A stretch of DNA of 64,000 bases. Source: Adenophora triphylla var. japonica. Taxonomy: Eukaryota > Streptophyta > Magnoliopsida > Asterales > Campanulaceae. Numbering within the stretch: the first letter of the stretch is position 1; every line of letters begins with the position of its first letter. The notes beneath the pieces were generated by a model. That model made no database searches. It had not been told where the DNA came from and saw only the letters and a list, made by a program, of their open reading frames with translations. The stretch spans positions 277,584 to 341,583 of the forward strand of contig JAFEMH010002441.1 of assembly GCA_022495995.1 (NCBI GenBank), written 5' to 3'. The translations under genes and the position numbers were made by a program. This document shows positions 1 through 10,370 of the stretch, in pieces.

Positions 1-704
1 AATCAAATTAAAGAAACATGCTTCGATCTGGTGGGAACATGTTAAGAAACAACGAGTTCGAGAACGAAAATCAAAAATTCAGTCTTGGGAAAAGATGAAA
101 AAGTTGTTACGTAGAAATTCCTTCCTGAACACTATAGGCAGGAGTCTTTTATTGAAGTTCACAATTTAAAACAGGGTGATATGTCAGTAGAAGAGTTTAT
201 TAGTGAGTTTGATCGCTTGTGAATGTGATGTAATGTTGTGGAAGAGGATGAGCAGGCACTTGCTCGTTTCCTTGGAGGTCTCCATATTGATGTCTCAGAT
301 GTGGTTCAATTATAGCTGTATTGGACTTATGAGGATGTTTGCAGGCTTGCTTTGAAGGTTGAGCAACAGTTAAAGAGAAAGAAGGTCGTGAACCGTTGGC
401 AAGGCAGAGATTTTGCTAGTAATCGAGGGGCAAGCAGTAGTAGCACTACAAAAGGGGTTGCACCGACAACTCCTAAACCACCGGTTGAGCAAAACCTGGG
501 TTTGTTCCGGAAACGACAAGAGTCAGACACAGTCAGATAGATGCTTCAAATGTCATGGGCTTGGTCATCTCCAAGCTGAATGTCCTAATCGACATGTTGT
601 TGCTTCGTTTGAAGATGAGATGCCTGTATATGATGCAGCTTCTGATGGGTCTGATGGTGAGGTTGAGGAGGTCTTTGCAGACCAGGGTACAGCGTTAGTG
701 GTTC
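1..704 (+). pseudogene. Ty3/gypsy gag remnant (5' part of a split element)
   Basis: Decayed gag of a Ty3/gypsy retrotransposon, read in several frames. A retrotransposon-gag core lies around 60-330 (motifs SWEKMKKLL, SVEEFISEFDRL, ARFLGGL). It is followed by a basic linker and a CCHC zinc knuckle (CFKCHGLGHLQAEC, about 541-585) and an acidic C-terminus. In-frame stops near 221 (RL-stop) and 313 (QL-stop) fit CGA-to-TGA and CAG-to-TAG changes, and a frameshift separates the core from the knuckle. The window starts inside gag. The reading resumes after a nested LTR element at 2367, where the protease follows, so this is one element split in two. It is dead as a protein-coding gene. Confidence 0.85.
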
Positions 705-1071
705 TGATGTCGAATGAAACCTTGAGATTGATACCGATTGGAAAGAGCCAAAATAACCCTAGTCTATATAGTAACCTAATCAATCAATAAAACATTAAAA
801 TAAAACCATAATCTACTTCTAATCATAAAAACAAGTCAAAAACTTCCCAAAATAACCCTAGTCTATATAGTAACCTAATCAATCAATAAAACATTAAAAT
901 AAAACCATAATCTACTTCTAATCATAAAAATATTACCTATTTAAAATAAATTCCAAAAATAATAAAATAATAACAAATAAAAATAGTTAAAATCAAATCC
1001 TAACTTAGCTCCAGATTTTGATCTCCTTGGTTGTCCCGATTGATCAACCTGTGTGTTATCATATTGTATCA
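705..1071 (-). repeat. Left LTR (3' LTR in element orientation) of the small element
   Basis: Shares its A/T-rich body with 1949-2366. It holds a local tandem duplication: about 80 bp at 750-828 recur at 850-928. It lacks the segment corresponding to about 2000-2090 of the other LTR, so the two LTRs differ in length. Confidence 0.7.
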
Positions 1072-1948
1072 TTCTCTCCTTGTTAGAAAAAATTCGACCT
1101 CGAATTTTGGTTGTGCTAAAAAATACCATACAAAAATACCTTACAAAATTCACCCTGCAACCGTAGACGAACTGTATACTTGATATTATTTCTCATTATA
1201 TCCATCCAATCAGTCCATCGATACTTAACAAAATCATCAACAAAAAAATTCTTGTTAGTTTGATGACAAATCTGACCCGATAATAACCAACCAAAAGGAT
1301 CTTCATACGGAAAAACACTTAACGAACCCAAATTTCCACGACAATTCATCCGATGGATGTTTTGAACAAGGTGTTTTTAGATCTTCCGAGTATGACCTTC
1401 TCAATCGAAAAATATCACAGTCACAAATATCATAAACAAGAGGTTTTGATCAATCAATAAATTGATCAAAACTGTCTGATAAAACAAAGGGTGATGATGG
1501 ATCATCAAAAACCCTTTCTACAGTAACAATAGATAATGGGATGCGAAATCCATCCGGATGTGCCATACCTTCAATCCCCGGACTATCGATTTCTGCATCG
1601 ATATCCCTTGAAGGATTTGCCACATTTCTGGACCCAATTTCTTGACCCCAATTGAAGGGAGTGACCACTCCTTGAAACTCCATGTCCTCGGATAATACCT
1701 CCGAATTTGAACCCATAGCCGGTGGATGCATCATGGCCCGTTCCACGCGTGCCTAAAAATTCTGGAGTTGTTGAATCTGCTTTTGCATTTCGTCTACCTC
1801 AATATCATGTATGCCATATTTGCGATGATGAACGTCTTGACCGGAATCCGCTCCACGGTTCCTTTCACGAACATCTTTTCCACCACGAACACTATGCCCT
1901 CATTCGGCCATCAATATCGATACCCTCGTCCAGGAATCTGATACCAAA
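1072..1948 (-). other. Internal region of the small LTR element, with gag-like ORF relic
   Basis: The longest minus-strand frame is 1746-1450 (98 codons), with an acidic composition. Upstream of it (1940-1750) are broken frames that would place a coding start soon after the primer-binding site, as for a gag. I do not recognise the product, and no enzymatic domain is visible. Confidence 0.4.
1936..1948 (-). other. Primer-binding site (initiator tRNA-Met type)
   Basis: The complement of 1937-1946 reads TGGTATCAGA, the start of the usual plant initiator-Met primer-binding site. It lies directly inside the right LTR. Confidence 0.7.
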
Positions 1949-2366
1949 TGACGTCGAATGAAGCCTTGAGATTGATACCGAACGGAAAGAACCAGAAATA
2001 ATGGGTTACAAACCCTGGATAAAGAAAGCCTCAGTTTTTCCTTTATTTTCTTTATTCAATAAACAACCTCTGATTTTCAAAATTACAATTAGGCCTAATT
2101 ATATAATGACCCTAGAACTTGAAAAACTAGTCAAAAACTTCCCAAAATAATCCTATTCTATATAGTAACCTAATCAATCACTAAAACATTAAAATAAAAC
2201 CATAATCTACTTTTATTCATAAAAATATTACCTATTTAAAATAAATTCTGAAAATAATAAAATAATAACAAATAAAAATAGTTAAAATCAAATCCTAACT
2301 TAGCTCCAGATTTTGATCTCCTTGCTTGTCCCGCCCTATCAACTTGTGTGTTATCATACTGTTTCA
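1949..2366 (-). repeat. Right LTR (5' LTR in element orientation) of the small element
   Basis: Starts TGACGTCG and ends TTTCA before the GGTTC duplication. The left breakpoint of the 8.4-kb tandem duplication falls inside it at 1957-1963. Its copy at 10371-10773 therefore lacks the first bases. Confidence 0.75.
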
Positions 2367-3486
2367 GGTTCGACGGGTATTGAATGTGACTGTCATAGAA
2401 GACGAACAGTGGCTTCGACATAATATCTTTCAGACCATGTGCACTGCTAAGGGTAAGGTTTGCTAGGTAATTATTGATGGTGGTAGTTGTGAGAATGTCG
2501 TTTCTACCACAATGGTGGAGAAGTTACACTTGAAAACAGAGGCTCACCCACAACCATACCAGTTATCGTGGTTGATTAAAGGGAATGAATTGAAGGTGAA
2601 TAAACGATGTTTGGTGAAATTCTCAATTGGCAAACGTTACAATGATGAGGTTTGGTGTGACGTAGTACCAATGGATGTGTGTCACGTGTTATTGGGTCGT
2701 CCATGGTTATTTGATCATTGGGTTAAGCATGATGGGTTTAAGAATACTTACACATTTCAGAAAGACGGCTGGCTATTTCTTTGTGTCCTACTGACCCGCG
2801 TAAATAACCTACATCAGTTACTAGTTCAGCGGATGTTGTGGGCCATCAGCTATTGAGCCATTCTGAGTACATTGGTGTCATGAAACAGGAGTTGGGATTC
2901 TGCACCTTGGTGGTTCTTGAGGGCAATGAAACAACAGGGATACCTCCTGCAGCGATTCAGCCTCTTTTGGACATTTATTCCGATGTAACACCGAATGAAA
3001 TTCCTCCGGGCTTACCACCTATGCGGGATATCCAACGTTGCATTGATCTTGTATCGGGCGCGTCGATTCCGAATAAGGCTGCCTACCGTCTGTGACCCAA
3101 GGAACATGAGGAGCTGGAGCGACAGGTTCGAGAGCTACTTGACAAGGGAGTCATTTGGGAGAGCATGAGCCCGTGTGCGGTGCCAGCACTTATGATTCTG
3201 AAAGATGGGGGTGCATTGCGTATGTGTATGGATAGTCGCGCCATCAACAAAATCACCATCAAATACATTTTCCCATTCCCCGTATTGATGACTTGCTTGA
3301 TCAGTTGCATGGTGCGAGGGTGTTCTCCAAGATCGATCTGCGAAGTGGGTACCATCAGATTCGTGTTAGGTAGGGTGATGAGTGGAAAACTGCTTTCAAG
3401 ACCTGATATAGTTTGTATGAATGGATGGTGATGCCGTTTGGGTTGTCTAATGCTCCGAGCACTTTCATGAGGCTTATGAACCAATT
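2367..3486 (+). pseudogene. Ty3/gypsy protease and truncated reverse transcriptase
   Basis: Continuation of the gag remnant. The retropepsin domain (about 2450-2770) carries IIDGGSCENVVS in place of the usual D-S/T-G, followed by the C-terminal LLGRPW motif. A spacer follows, then the RT N-terminus (about 3090-3480) with [35 protein letters not shown] and [13 protein letters not shown]. Stops at 3093 (CGA to TGA), near 3370 (CAG to TAG) and near 3404 interrupt it, and a 1-bp deletion near 3279 breaks RT relative to the second copy. Homology ends abruptly after MRLMNQ. The catalytic YxDD, RNase H and integrase are missing. The motifs resemble the chromovirus side of Ty3/gypsy. Confidence 0.88.
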
Positions 3487-4775
3487 GTTTCCTAAAAACT
3501 CACCCTTTCAATCATCTAATCCTTGATGTTGTCTTTCAATCACTTAAGAATTCAACCTTTTTTTCGCTCCAAAGCAACAAATTTTATTAATACCAAGAAA
3601 TTCAATAGACTCGAGTTGCTTTAGCAACCAAGAATAATACCTACAATTCAAGAATAAAATAGATTGCTTTATATGGCTCTTTGGTTCGTTCATGTCTTGC
3701 TTGGTTTCGCCTGATCATATCTTGTTCATGGTGCTGCCTTCCCTGTGTTTTGATCCCTTGTCAAAGTTACGCAGTTAATTCCTGGCATTTTTAGTTGGTG
3801 CTTATGTCCATGTCCTAGCTGAATGTCCCTTTATTAGCTTTCTTAAGAGTGGTGTCTATCCGTTGTAGCCCCTCTAATTTCATTTATATTAATTGAATTT
3901 GTTTGCCCTTCAAAAAATAATATTCCCTTACTCTTAAAGATTAATACAAATTTTATTGTTTTTTGTATGATGTAATGAGGATAAATTGGAAATTCAAAAA
4001 AAGTTAAAAACTTATATAAGTTACAATTTAGGAGCGAAGGTTTTATCAAAATTCAGAATGAAGCATCATCATTGTCATTGCTCCAGAAGTATATTTCAAG
4101 AGATGTATAGCCCAAATCAAATTTCATCCGAAACTTCTCTAGAGCATTGACCTCGAAGCCCCCTAAGTAGGAAAACTAATTCCTTCTTAAGTGTGAAATT
4201 GTTTTTGGGTCTATGTAATTCCGGATTAGATTATATGCAATAGTTTTGGTTAAAGAACATTTTACATTTGTAACTCGTGGCATTTTTTGGTTATATAACT
4301 TTATGCACCCAGTATTTCACCTTTCACATGTTCAAGTTCATTAAGTTCTTTTTGTTTGATAGTTAAACTTTCAAGATGAGCTACTAAAACAGTTGATAGT
4401 ACACGATTAATTTCTATGAGAAAGTGCGTATTATTAAGGTCACTCATAGAAGTTGTAGATAAATGTCACATTACTCTTAATTTGTACGAGAGAATCAATA
4501 GTATATCAAAACTAGTTTCAACTCTGGCATTATTCAATCTTCAACCTACTCCAAATCCTGCATCCAATGAAAATACCCAAAATGACTAAATGAGTTTGCA
4601 TATAACTCCATTCTCTTTCATCTGCACTTCATGTCCTTTTTAACTTTCTCATGGAAACAAAAGTTTGTAAAATATCAAAAAAATGTTGCTGCAGTCACCA
4701 ACATTAATAAAGTGGAAAAAGAAATGCTAAGGGAGCTCGCAAACCCCTCCCATACCTGATTATGATCTGTTGAGT
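3487..4775. other. Noncoding A/T-rich interval, no gene seen
   Basis: No ORF above about 70 codons shows recognisable content, and no repeat boundary was found. The gypsy homology stops at its left edge without an LTR. It is unique apart from the second unit (11895-13183). Confidence 0.5.
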
Positions 4776-4893
4776 TCAGGAGTTCTCCCAAACGCTTCAC
4801 TGGGGCCGGATTGGGGATGTTGAGAATCCAAAATGATTGCAACGACTAGAAAATATTTCCTCCCGTTGAAGTGTTCAAGGGAACTCTAGAGAA
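4776..4893 (+). ncRNA. MIR395: Degenerate MIR395 hairpin (unit 1)
   Basis: An inverted repeat with a miR395-like 3' arm at 4866-4886. That arm differs from canonical miR395 at four positions (1, 11, 12 and 13). The 5' arm (about 4780-4800) pairs better with canonical miR395 than with its own partner, so the 3' arm has drifted. The loop is about 65 nt. It lies about 2.1 kb upstream of two intact hairpins. It is probably a decaying paralog that no longer makes functional miR395. Confidence 0.6.
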
Positions 4894-5055
4894 ACCTGGT
4901 AATTTATTCTTTTAGTCTTAATAGCTCAGTTTCTTGCCATCCAGGTGTTGTAAGTTCAACATCCCCTTTATTTTTAATACAGTCTTAGTTTGAACTTGTA
5001 AATTTATAAGATGTGAAATTGTTAATGGCTTAAGAAAGGAGAAAAACAACACTGG

Positions 5056-5934
5056 TGTGTTGTCAATAGTATTGGTAGCACCAAGGACCACACTGTTCAC
5101 ACCAATCCAATAAATTGAAAATAATTGAAATAATTATAGGACTGGAATTTAAACACACACAAGAGAGTAGATTTTCTCAAGTTATATAAATATAACTTGA
5201 GGTTGCCCGAAGGCAAAGACTTTGCAATAAATAAGTTTTAGTTACAAGGCCGAAAAGTTCCCTAATGATTTTAAATCAAAATCACAATGGAACGATTAAT
5301 ATAGAAATCAACACTCTATCTCACACACGTAAACACTCAAAGATTGAAAGCTAAACACTTTAGCTCAATGGTGTCCATAGGGTTCTGGCAACTCTTGGGA
5401 CAACACTCCGAGACTGTGTTCTATCTTTGTGTGAATCTCAACTTTGGATTGTGTAATTTGATGTTGTAATATCCTTACACTTATATAGACTAGTTGAGCT
5501 TGCAGCCCACTCAAAATAACCAGAATTCTGCCATGTGAGAGAAGTGGAACCACCTTTCCACTTTTAGCTCCATCTTCCTTAATTGTAGAAAGACTTGGTC
5601 TTCCCTTGCTTCTTTACTTGCTCTCCCTTACTTCTTCAGCCTTGTACCCGTTATATCTTCAGTCCTTCAATGTACATAACACTCCAACAACCTTTGTTTG
5701 ATCTCCACATTTACACATAAATAGAGATTTACATGTGACTTCCTTTCTTACTCACTTGTCCACGTTTGCACAGCTTTTGACCCGTTAAAACACACTAAAA
5801 ACAGACATAAAAACAATTAACAATCACTTTGTTTTTATGAGTAAAAAGCAATAACTATTTACACATTATATTCTGTCAACACAGTGGCCACACAGGAGGC
5901 AACACAAGTGCCAACACTTGTGTTAACACTAACA
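5056..5934 (-). repeat. Candidate solo LTR
   Basis: About 880 bp that could run TG...CA. On the minus strand there is a TATATAAG-like box near 5483, and no coding frame is present. The minus-strand start reads TGTTAGTGTT, LTR-like. No clean target-site duplication was found and no internal domains adjoin it, so the call is tentative. Confidence 0.3.
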
Positions 5935-6199
5935 AGATGTATTGAACCTACATGCAAATGTGAGCTGAATGAAGTATAGAGAGAATATTTTGGGTGGCCA
6001 AATGGCTCTTCGTCATTTTATAAATAAGTTGTTGAAAAACAAGAAGATCATATATATTACTTGTTGTCCATTGCAGCCTCCTCATATTACAAAAATTCCA
6101 AATTACAATCACATAAAACTAAGAACAATGTACGTTTTATTTTGCAAAACCACAAGTTTAGTTTGATAAGATATGGTCCACTTTCGGCTAAAGTAGACA

Positions 6200-6258
<59 letters not shown>

Positions 6259-6899
6259 CCTTTCGGCTAAGCATTCCATCGGTTTATATTTGGGTACAAC
6301 CAGCAGTGAGGGAGGCATTTGGAAAAATTCTCATGGGACTGAACCTGGTCAGAAATGTGGACTAAATATAAGATAGGGAATCAAAACTAAGTTGAGATCC
6401 TAGCTTTCTTCATTCATGTGCTCTCAAAAATTGACCCATCACTTTCAATCTCACATTTACACTTATGCACAATCAAATCTAGTCTTGCAGCTACGATAAT
6501 CTCATAATACATGTGTACGATATGGAGTTTCAATGTAATGCTTCTAATTAAATCAGAATGAACCTGGTCCCAGAACTGTCAATATTCTCTGTGCACCTCA
6601 ATCGTGACAGGATTGAAGTTGTGCTTTGTTTGTCAACTACCTCTTATATATATTAAAGATTTTTTACCTTGGCGAATCATAAGTAGGATAGGCAATAGAG
6701 ACAAAGAGTAAAGAATGAGATACGGTCACAAATTAATCTTGACATAATCATGACTTCTCATCATACCCACATTTCCGCCCAGGTTCAATCTTGAATATAC
6801 GTGTTACAAGAGGGGTCTCTCTCTCTCTCTCCCCACCTGAATACTTCCAATTGACCAAGGCCACGGGTCTTTAACCAAAAAAGCATGAACTACTTTCAT
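5935..6899. other. Noncoding interval upstream of the MIR395 pair, with TC microsatellite
   Basis: Contains a perfect (TC)26 tract at 6205-6256 and a short TC run near 6819-6833. No protein-coding frame is supported. Its right part probably includes the upstream regulatory region of the MIR395 transcript. Confidence 0.55.
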
Positions 6900-6907
6900 T
6901 ATAAATA
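6900..6907 (+). promoter_or_regulatory. TATA box, likely MIR395 promoter
   Basis: TATAAATA lies about 63 nt upstream of the first intact MIR395 hairpin and is followed by a CAATCA-type start region near 6928. The spacing suits transcription starting just before the hairpin. The same box is at 15305-15312 in the second unit. Confidence 0.5.
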
Positions 6908-6969
6908 TCAGGGTTTCAGGCAATCAATACAACAACATACTCTAGTAAATCAAGGAAGGTCAAGTGTCC

Positions 6970-7070
6970 TCTAGAGTTTCCTCAAACACTTCATTGGGGA
7001 ATGTTGTCTCATGCTCTTCTGCTAGGGGTATCCGAACCCTACTGAAGTGTTTGGGGGAACTCTAGATGGC
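6970..7070 (+). ncRNA. MIR395: MIR395 precursor a (unit 1)
   Basis: A compact stem-loop whose 3' arm at 7042-7062 matches the canonical 21-nt miR395 (starts CTGAAGTGTTTG, ends GGGAACTC). The 5' arm (6971-6994) pairs along its length, with only G:U wobbles visible in the duplex, and the stem extends into CTAGAG/CTCTAG. miR395 is known to repress ATP sulfurylase and the sulfate transporter SULTR2;1 during sulfate starvation. A TATA box stands 63 nt upstream and a second intact hairpin follows 245 nt downstream, so the two could share one transcript. No expression evidence is available here. Confidence 0.9.
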
Positions 7071-7313
7071 AGTTGATATTAGTACCACAAAGTTGTTGAT
7101 GGAGAGCATCCTACTAAAACCTAAAACTTCTACTCGCTCTTTCCCAAACTGAATGTCCATAAAACTTTCAAATTTGCCCTTGAACAAGATCAAATTTGAA
7201 ACTTTATTGGAAATTCGATAGAGGGATTATATTCTTTTATTTTTTGGGTGAGAGTGTTTTTTTCTTTATTCACGAGATATCAACGATAAAAGCTTTAAAT
7301 TAAAGGAAATCCA

Positions 7314-7435
7314 GGTGTCCCCTAGAGTTCCTTCAGACACTTCATCAGGAACAAGCTTCAATAGCCTTTAGGCTTTAGCTATATATGTAGCTAAACCCTA
7401 CTGAAGTGTTTGGGGGAACTCCCGGTGACATTTGG
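7314..7435 (+). ncRNA. MIR395: MIR395 precursor b (unit 1)
   Basis: A second intact hairpin with the perfect 21-nt miR395 at 7401-7421. The 5' arm (about 7324-7345) pairs through several G:U wobbles and the loop is about 55 nt. Outer sequences (GGTGTCCC and the complementary region after 7421) lengthen the stem. It sits on the same strand as precursor a and may be part of the same primary transcript. MIR395 genes are often clustered in plants. Confidence 0.9.
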
Positions 7436-7948
7436 CCCTTGTATCTAGAAAACATGGATGGGGATTCCTGTTCTTCAGACTGCATGTGCTGTACTTCCTG
7501 GGTAAGTGATCTTCTTTCTTCATGTTAGGTCATCCAAACCAGACGCTTCAAATCAAAGGAAAAAAGTATCCCCTAGAATTCCTCAAACACTTTAGTAGTG
7601 TAGAGACTAGCTCGTATACATGGCACTAGCATCAGGTGGTGCAGGCAACACCTGATGCCACCTGATACTAATACCAAAAGATCTTTCATACAGGATCCAG
7701 GATCCTATACTTCAGAATGCTTCTGTTCTTAGTTAATTTGTGTTATATATATGTTCATATTGTATGAATATCATTAAAAAGAAAGGGTGTTAAATCATTT
7801 GAACTGACATCCAAACTTATGTAATATACTTAGCTTCAGTTCACTTTTCTCTAAGTTCCCGGAAAATGCCCAAGCTTATATTACCTGTTGAATGTTAATG
7901 AATTGGGGAAAAAATGACATATAAATTGAGAATGGTGGGGGTGAGGCT
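7436..7948. other. Noncoding interval with orphan MIR395-like arm and a short hairpin
   Basis: Around 7570-7594 lies a sequence resembling the 5' (star) arm of the neighbouring hairpins, but no miR395-like 3' arm follows. It looks like half of a fourth, broken hairpin. At about 7629-7660 the arms GCATCAGGTG and CACCTGATGC form a short, unrelated inverted repeat. No coding frame is supported. Confidence 0.45.
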
Positions 7949-9090
7949 TGTTAGGACCTAACTATGTAAACCACATAGTTATTCAGGGTTTTGACAAAGA
8001 AATATATCCTATCCAATGTTATCTGACAGCTGAGATAACATTGGATATTGAACGGCCATAACTCTTCTGCACAACCTTTATATCAACTGGACAGCTATGA
8101 TGAAATGATCAAACACCAAGACAAATCACATAAATTAATGTATTTATGTACAAAGGATCATTACATAATCATCAAACACAAATCCCTATCTCCTAAACCT
8201 GCAAACTCTAAAGACTTAGCCTGACAGCTAAGGTTCTCAACAGCAGAGGTCTCAACCCTCTGATAGCTATGATCTTCAACATCTAAAGAAGTGAAGAATT
8301 CCTGTGATGATCAAGATGTGCCTTGCCCAATCTCTCCATACAGATGTTGCCAGCTCATCTCCATGAAGATTACATAAAATGGTTGCAGAAATACCGCCTG
8401 TTATTATCCAGTCATCAAAGCTCTAAATGCAAACACTATTCCACCCATCTGCATTTACACCTTTGTCTCCTCCAACGGCTATATTCCAGCCTATAGAAGG
8501 AAACCCTCAAGACTGAAGAAACAATCCCAACACACTCAATCTATCCAACCTCAACTTCAACCTCTCCACACCCGTAAACCCCGCAACCAACAATCAAACA
8601 AATCTCGAGACACTTGTAGAATCGACTTGTGTGTATAAACTAAAATTGTAAATCACATAAGACTGACTTTAAGTGGTATTGTAATTTGCTTCGTGACAAG
8701 CAAAGTCCCTAGTAGACTGTACTTATTAGGAAGAGGAAGTTCAAGGAACTTGCCTATCCAATCCTTTGTAAATCTTAAAGGAAACTAGATTTAAGTTGAT
8801 TGATCTCACTTGTCAAGGTTGACAGTGAGGGTGGAAGTAGGAGGAGTGAACTCTGAACCACCTTAAAATTCCTTGTGTTCAATTGGTATTATCACACAAC
8901 ACACACACACATCTACACACACACATACACTATTCGTTTGTCTTTACATTATTTCAACACTTATTATTCCGCTGCACATTTAACACTTGCCTTTAAACCC
9001 AGTTAATATCTGACAACTAAGATTTCACCACAGCTGTCAAAGCATAACTGTCTAACCTTTCAATATGATTAAAGTAAACATGACCTTTCA
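7949..9090 (+). repeat. Copia (SIRE-like) 5' LTR, unit 1
   Basis: About 1.14 kb starting TGTTAGG and ending near TTTCA, immediately before an initiator-Met type primer-binding site. Two perfect inverted repeats lie near its start: 7959-7981 (9-bp arms) and 8011-8046 (14-bp arms, 8-nt loop). The motif TGACAGCT recurs within it. The end coordinate is inferred from the PBS, because the matching 3' LTR lies outside the window. Confidence 0.7.
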
Positions 9091-9092
9091 AT

Positions 9093-9104
9093 CGGTATCA
9101 GAGC
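9093..9104 (+). other. Copia primer-binding site, unit 1
   Basis: CGGTATCAGAGC matches the usual plant initiator-tRNA-Met site TGGTATCAGAGC except for the first base. Confidence 0.8.
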
Positions 9105-9159
9105 TTGTCTTCACCTACAAAAGTCTAACAACTTGTGAAGGATCAATTACCATCCCACC

Positions 9160-10370
9160 ATGCCTCAACCAAGGAGAAATAATGAGAAAGACATTCCCCA
9201 CGTTGATCACTGTGGATCCTTTGAAATTTATGCATCAAAAATTAAAACTTACCTTGATGCAAACAGCATCTGGAACTGGTATGCCCTTGAAAATGAAGTC
9301 ACTTACCCAGTCTCTGTAGATACAAATGGTGGGCCTAGCAAAGTAAAATCCCCAGAATTCTGGACAGACTCAGAAAGGCAACTAGTCAGTGCTAATCAAA
9401 GTAAAAAACATACTCCAAAAGAGTGTAAATGACTCCCTAGCACAAGAAATTGCAAAAGAGCCAATTGCAAAGGCTGCATGGGAACTTATACATACCAAAT
9501 TCCAGAAACACACCAGTGTTAGAACACAAAACCTATACAACCTTCTTAGACAACTTGACAACTTCAAGTTCTACCCTGGTGAAAAAGTGAGTGCTGCAAA
9601 ACCAAGATTTGAAGATCTGGTCAAATCCATTGCTGATCATGGAAAAACTTTTGAGAATCAAGATTTATGTCTCAAAATATATTCCAACCTTCCTCAAGAA
9701 TATGAGAAGGTGGCCCTACTAATAAGAGAAGGTGCAGAATGGAGCACCATGACTGTTGAACAATATTTTGGTAAGCTTGAAGCTTATGAACTAGAAGGAA
9801 TGATAAAACTTCAACCAGTTCCCTCCATCTCTCAAACTCTTGCCTTAGTTGCCCAAGAAACCACTCATAAACCCATTACCCAACAAGACATTGATTCCAT
9901 GGTTCTAAATTCCCTTCAGAAAGTTAGCCTACCCTCAAATAACCTATCTCAAGGAGACCTTCCAAGTCTCATATCCATGGCTGTCAGAAATACCTTGAGA
10001 GCACATAAGAAGTCCTTTGAGAGAACTTATAGCCCATCCACTTCTGAACAAGAGAACCCCAAAAAGAAAGTTGAATGCTTCAATTGCAAGAAGCTTGGTC
10101 ATTATTCATCTGACTGTCCTGAACCAAAAAAACCCATGGATAATCAAACAGCCAAGAAATTCTCCTACTCCAAGGAAATCATTCATAGTTCAAGATGCAG
10201 CTGTTATAACTGCACAAAAAAGAAAAATGAAAAGAACAAAGAGCAAGTATTAATTGTTGTCTCATCCAAGTTCAGTGATGAGGAGTTTGATTTAAGTGAT
10301 TCTGATGATGAAGGAGAAGAAGCAATGATATGCTTAATGGCAGGAGATGATGAAGATTCAGACAATGAAG
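9160..10370 (+). pseudogene. gag: Copia gag, unit 1 (frameshifted and cut by the duplication)
   Basis: Begins MPQPRRNN at 9160. A frameshift near 9400 separates the first 80 or so codons from the main body. The body carries the copia gag region (AAWELIHTKFQ, LYNLLRQLDNF, FEDLVKSI), the zinc knuckle CFNCKKLGHYSSDC (about 10075-10116) and an acidic tail. At 10370 the frame runs into the small-LTR sequence of the next duplication unit and stops at 10408. This copy therefore has no downstream pol. Confidence 0.85.

Larger units (their letters stand above)
705..2366 (-). mobile_element. Small non-autonomous LTR retrotransposon nested in the gypsy remnant
   Basis: Two related direct repeats (705-1071 and 1949-2366) flank about 880 bp. 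Both begin TG and end CA, and the whole is bracketed by the 5-bp duplication GGTTC (700-704 and 2367-2371). On the minus strand a primer-binding site matching initiator-tRNA-Met (TGGTATCAGA) sits beside the right LTR. A purine-rich tract (AAGGAGAGAA, complement of 1072-1081) sits beside the left LTR. This fixes the orientation as minus. No protease, RT or integrase is visible, so it must have been moved by another element. The host gypsy reading frame resumes exactly after it. Confidence 0.8.
1964..10370. repeat. Tandem segmental duplication, unit 1 (8.4 kb)
   Basis: This segment is followed head-to-tail by a near-identical copy at 10371-18779. The offset is 8405-8409 throughout, with only scattered SNPs, small indels and a few clustered differences by eye. 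The junction at 10364-10370 joins copia gag to the small LTR. The shared 7-mer AATGAAG is present at 1957-1963, 10364-10370 and 18773-18779. The unit contains part of the small LTR, the gypsy protease-RT remnant, the MIR395 cluster, the copia 5' LTR and half of gag. Confidence 0.95.

Noticed and set aside
6061..6318. Leu/Ser or Arg/Glu repeat proteins over the TC microsatellite (also 14469-14747)
   Set aside because: Dinucleotide repeat translated in all frames, with no coding context.
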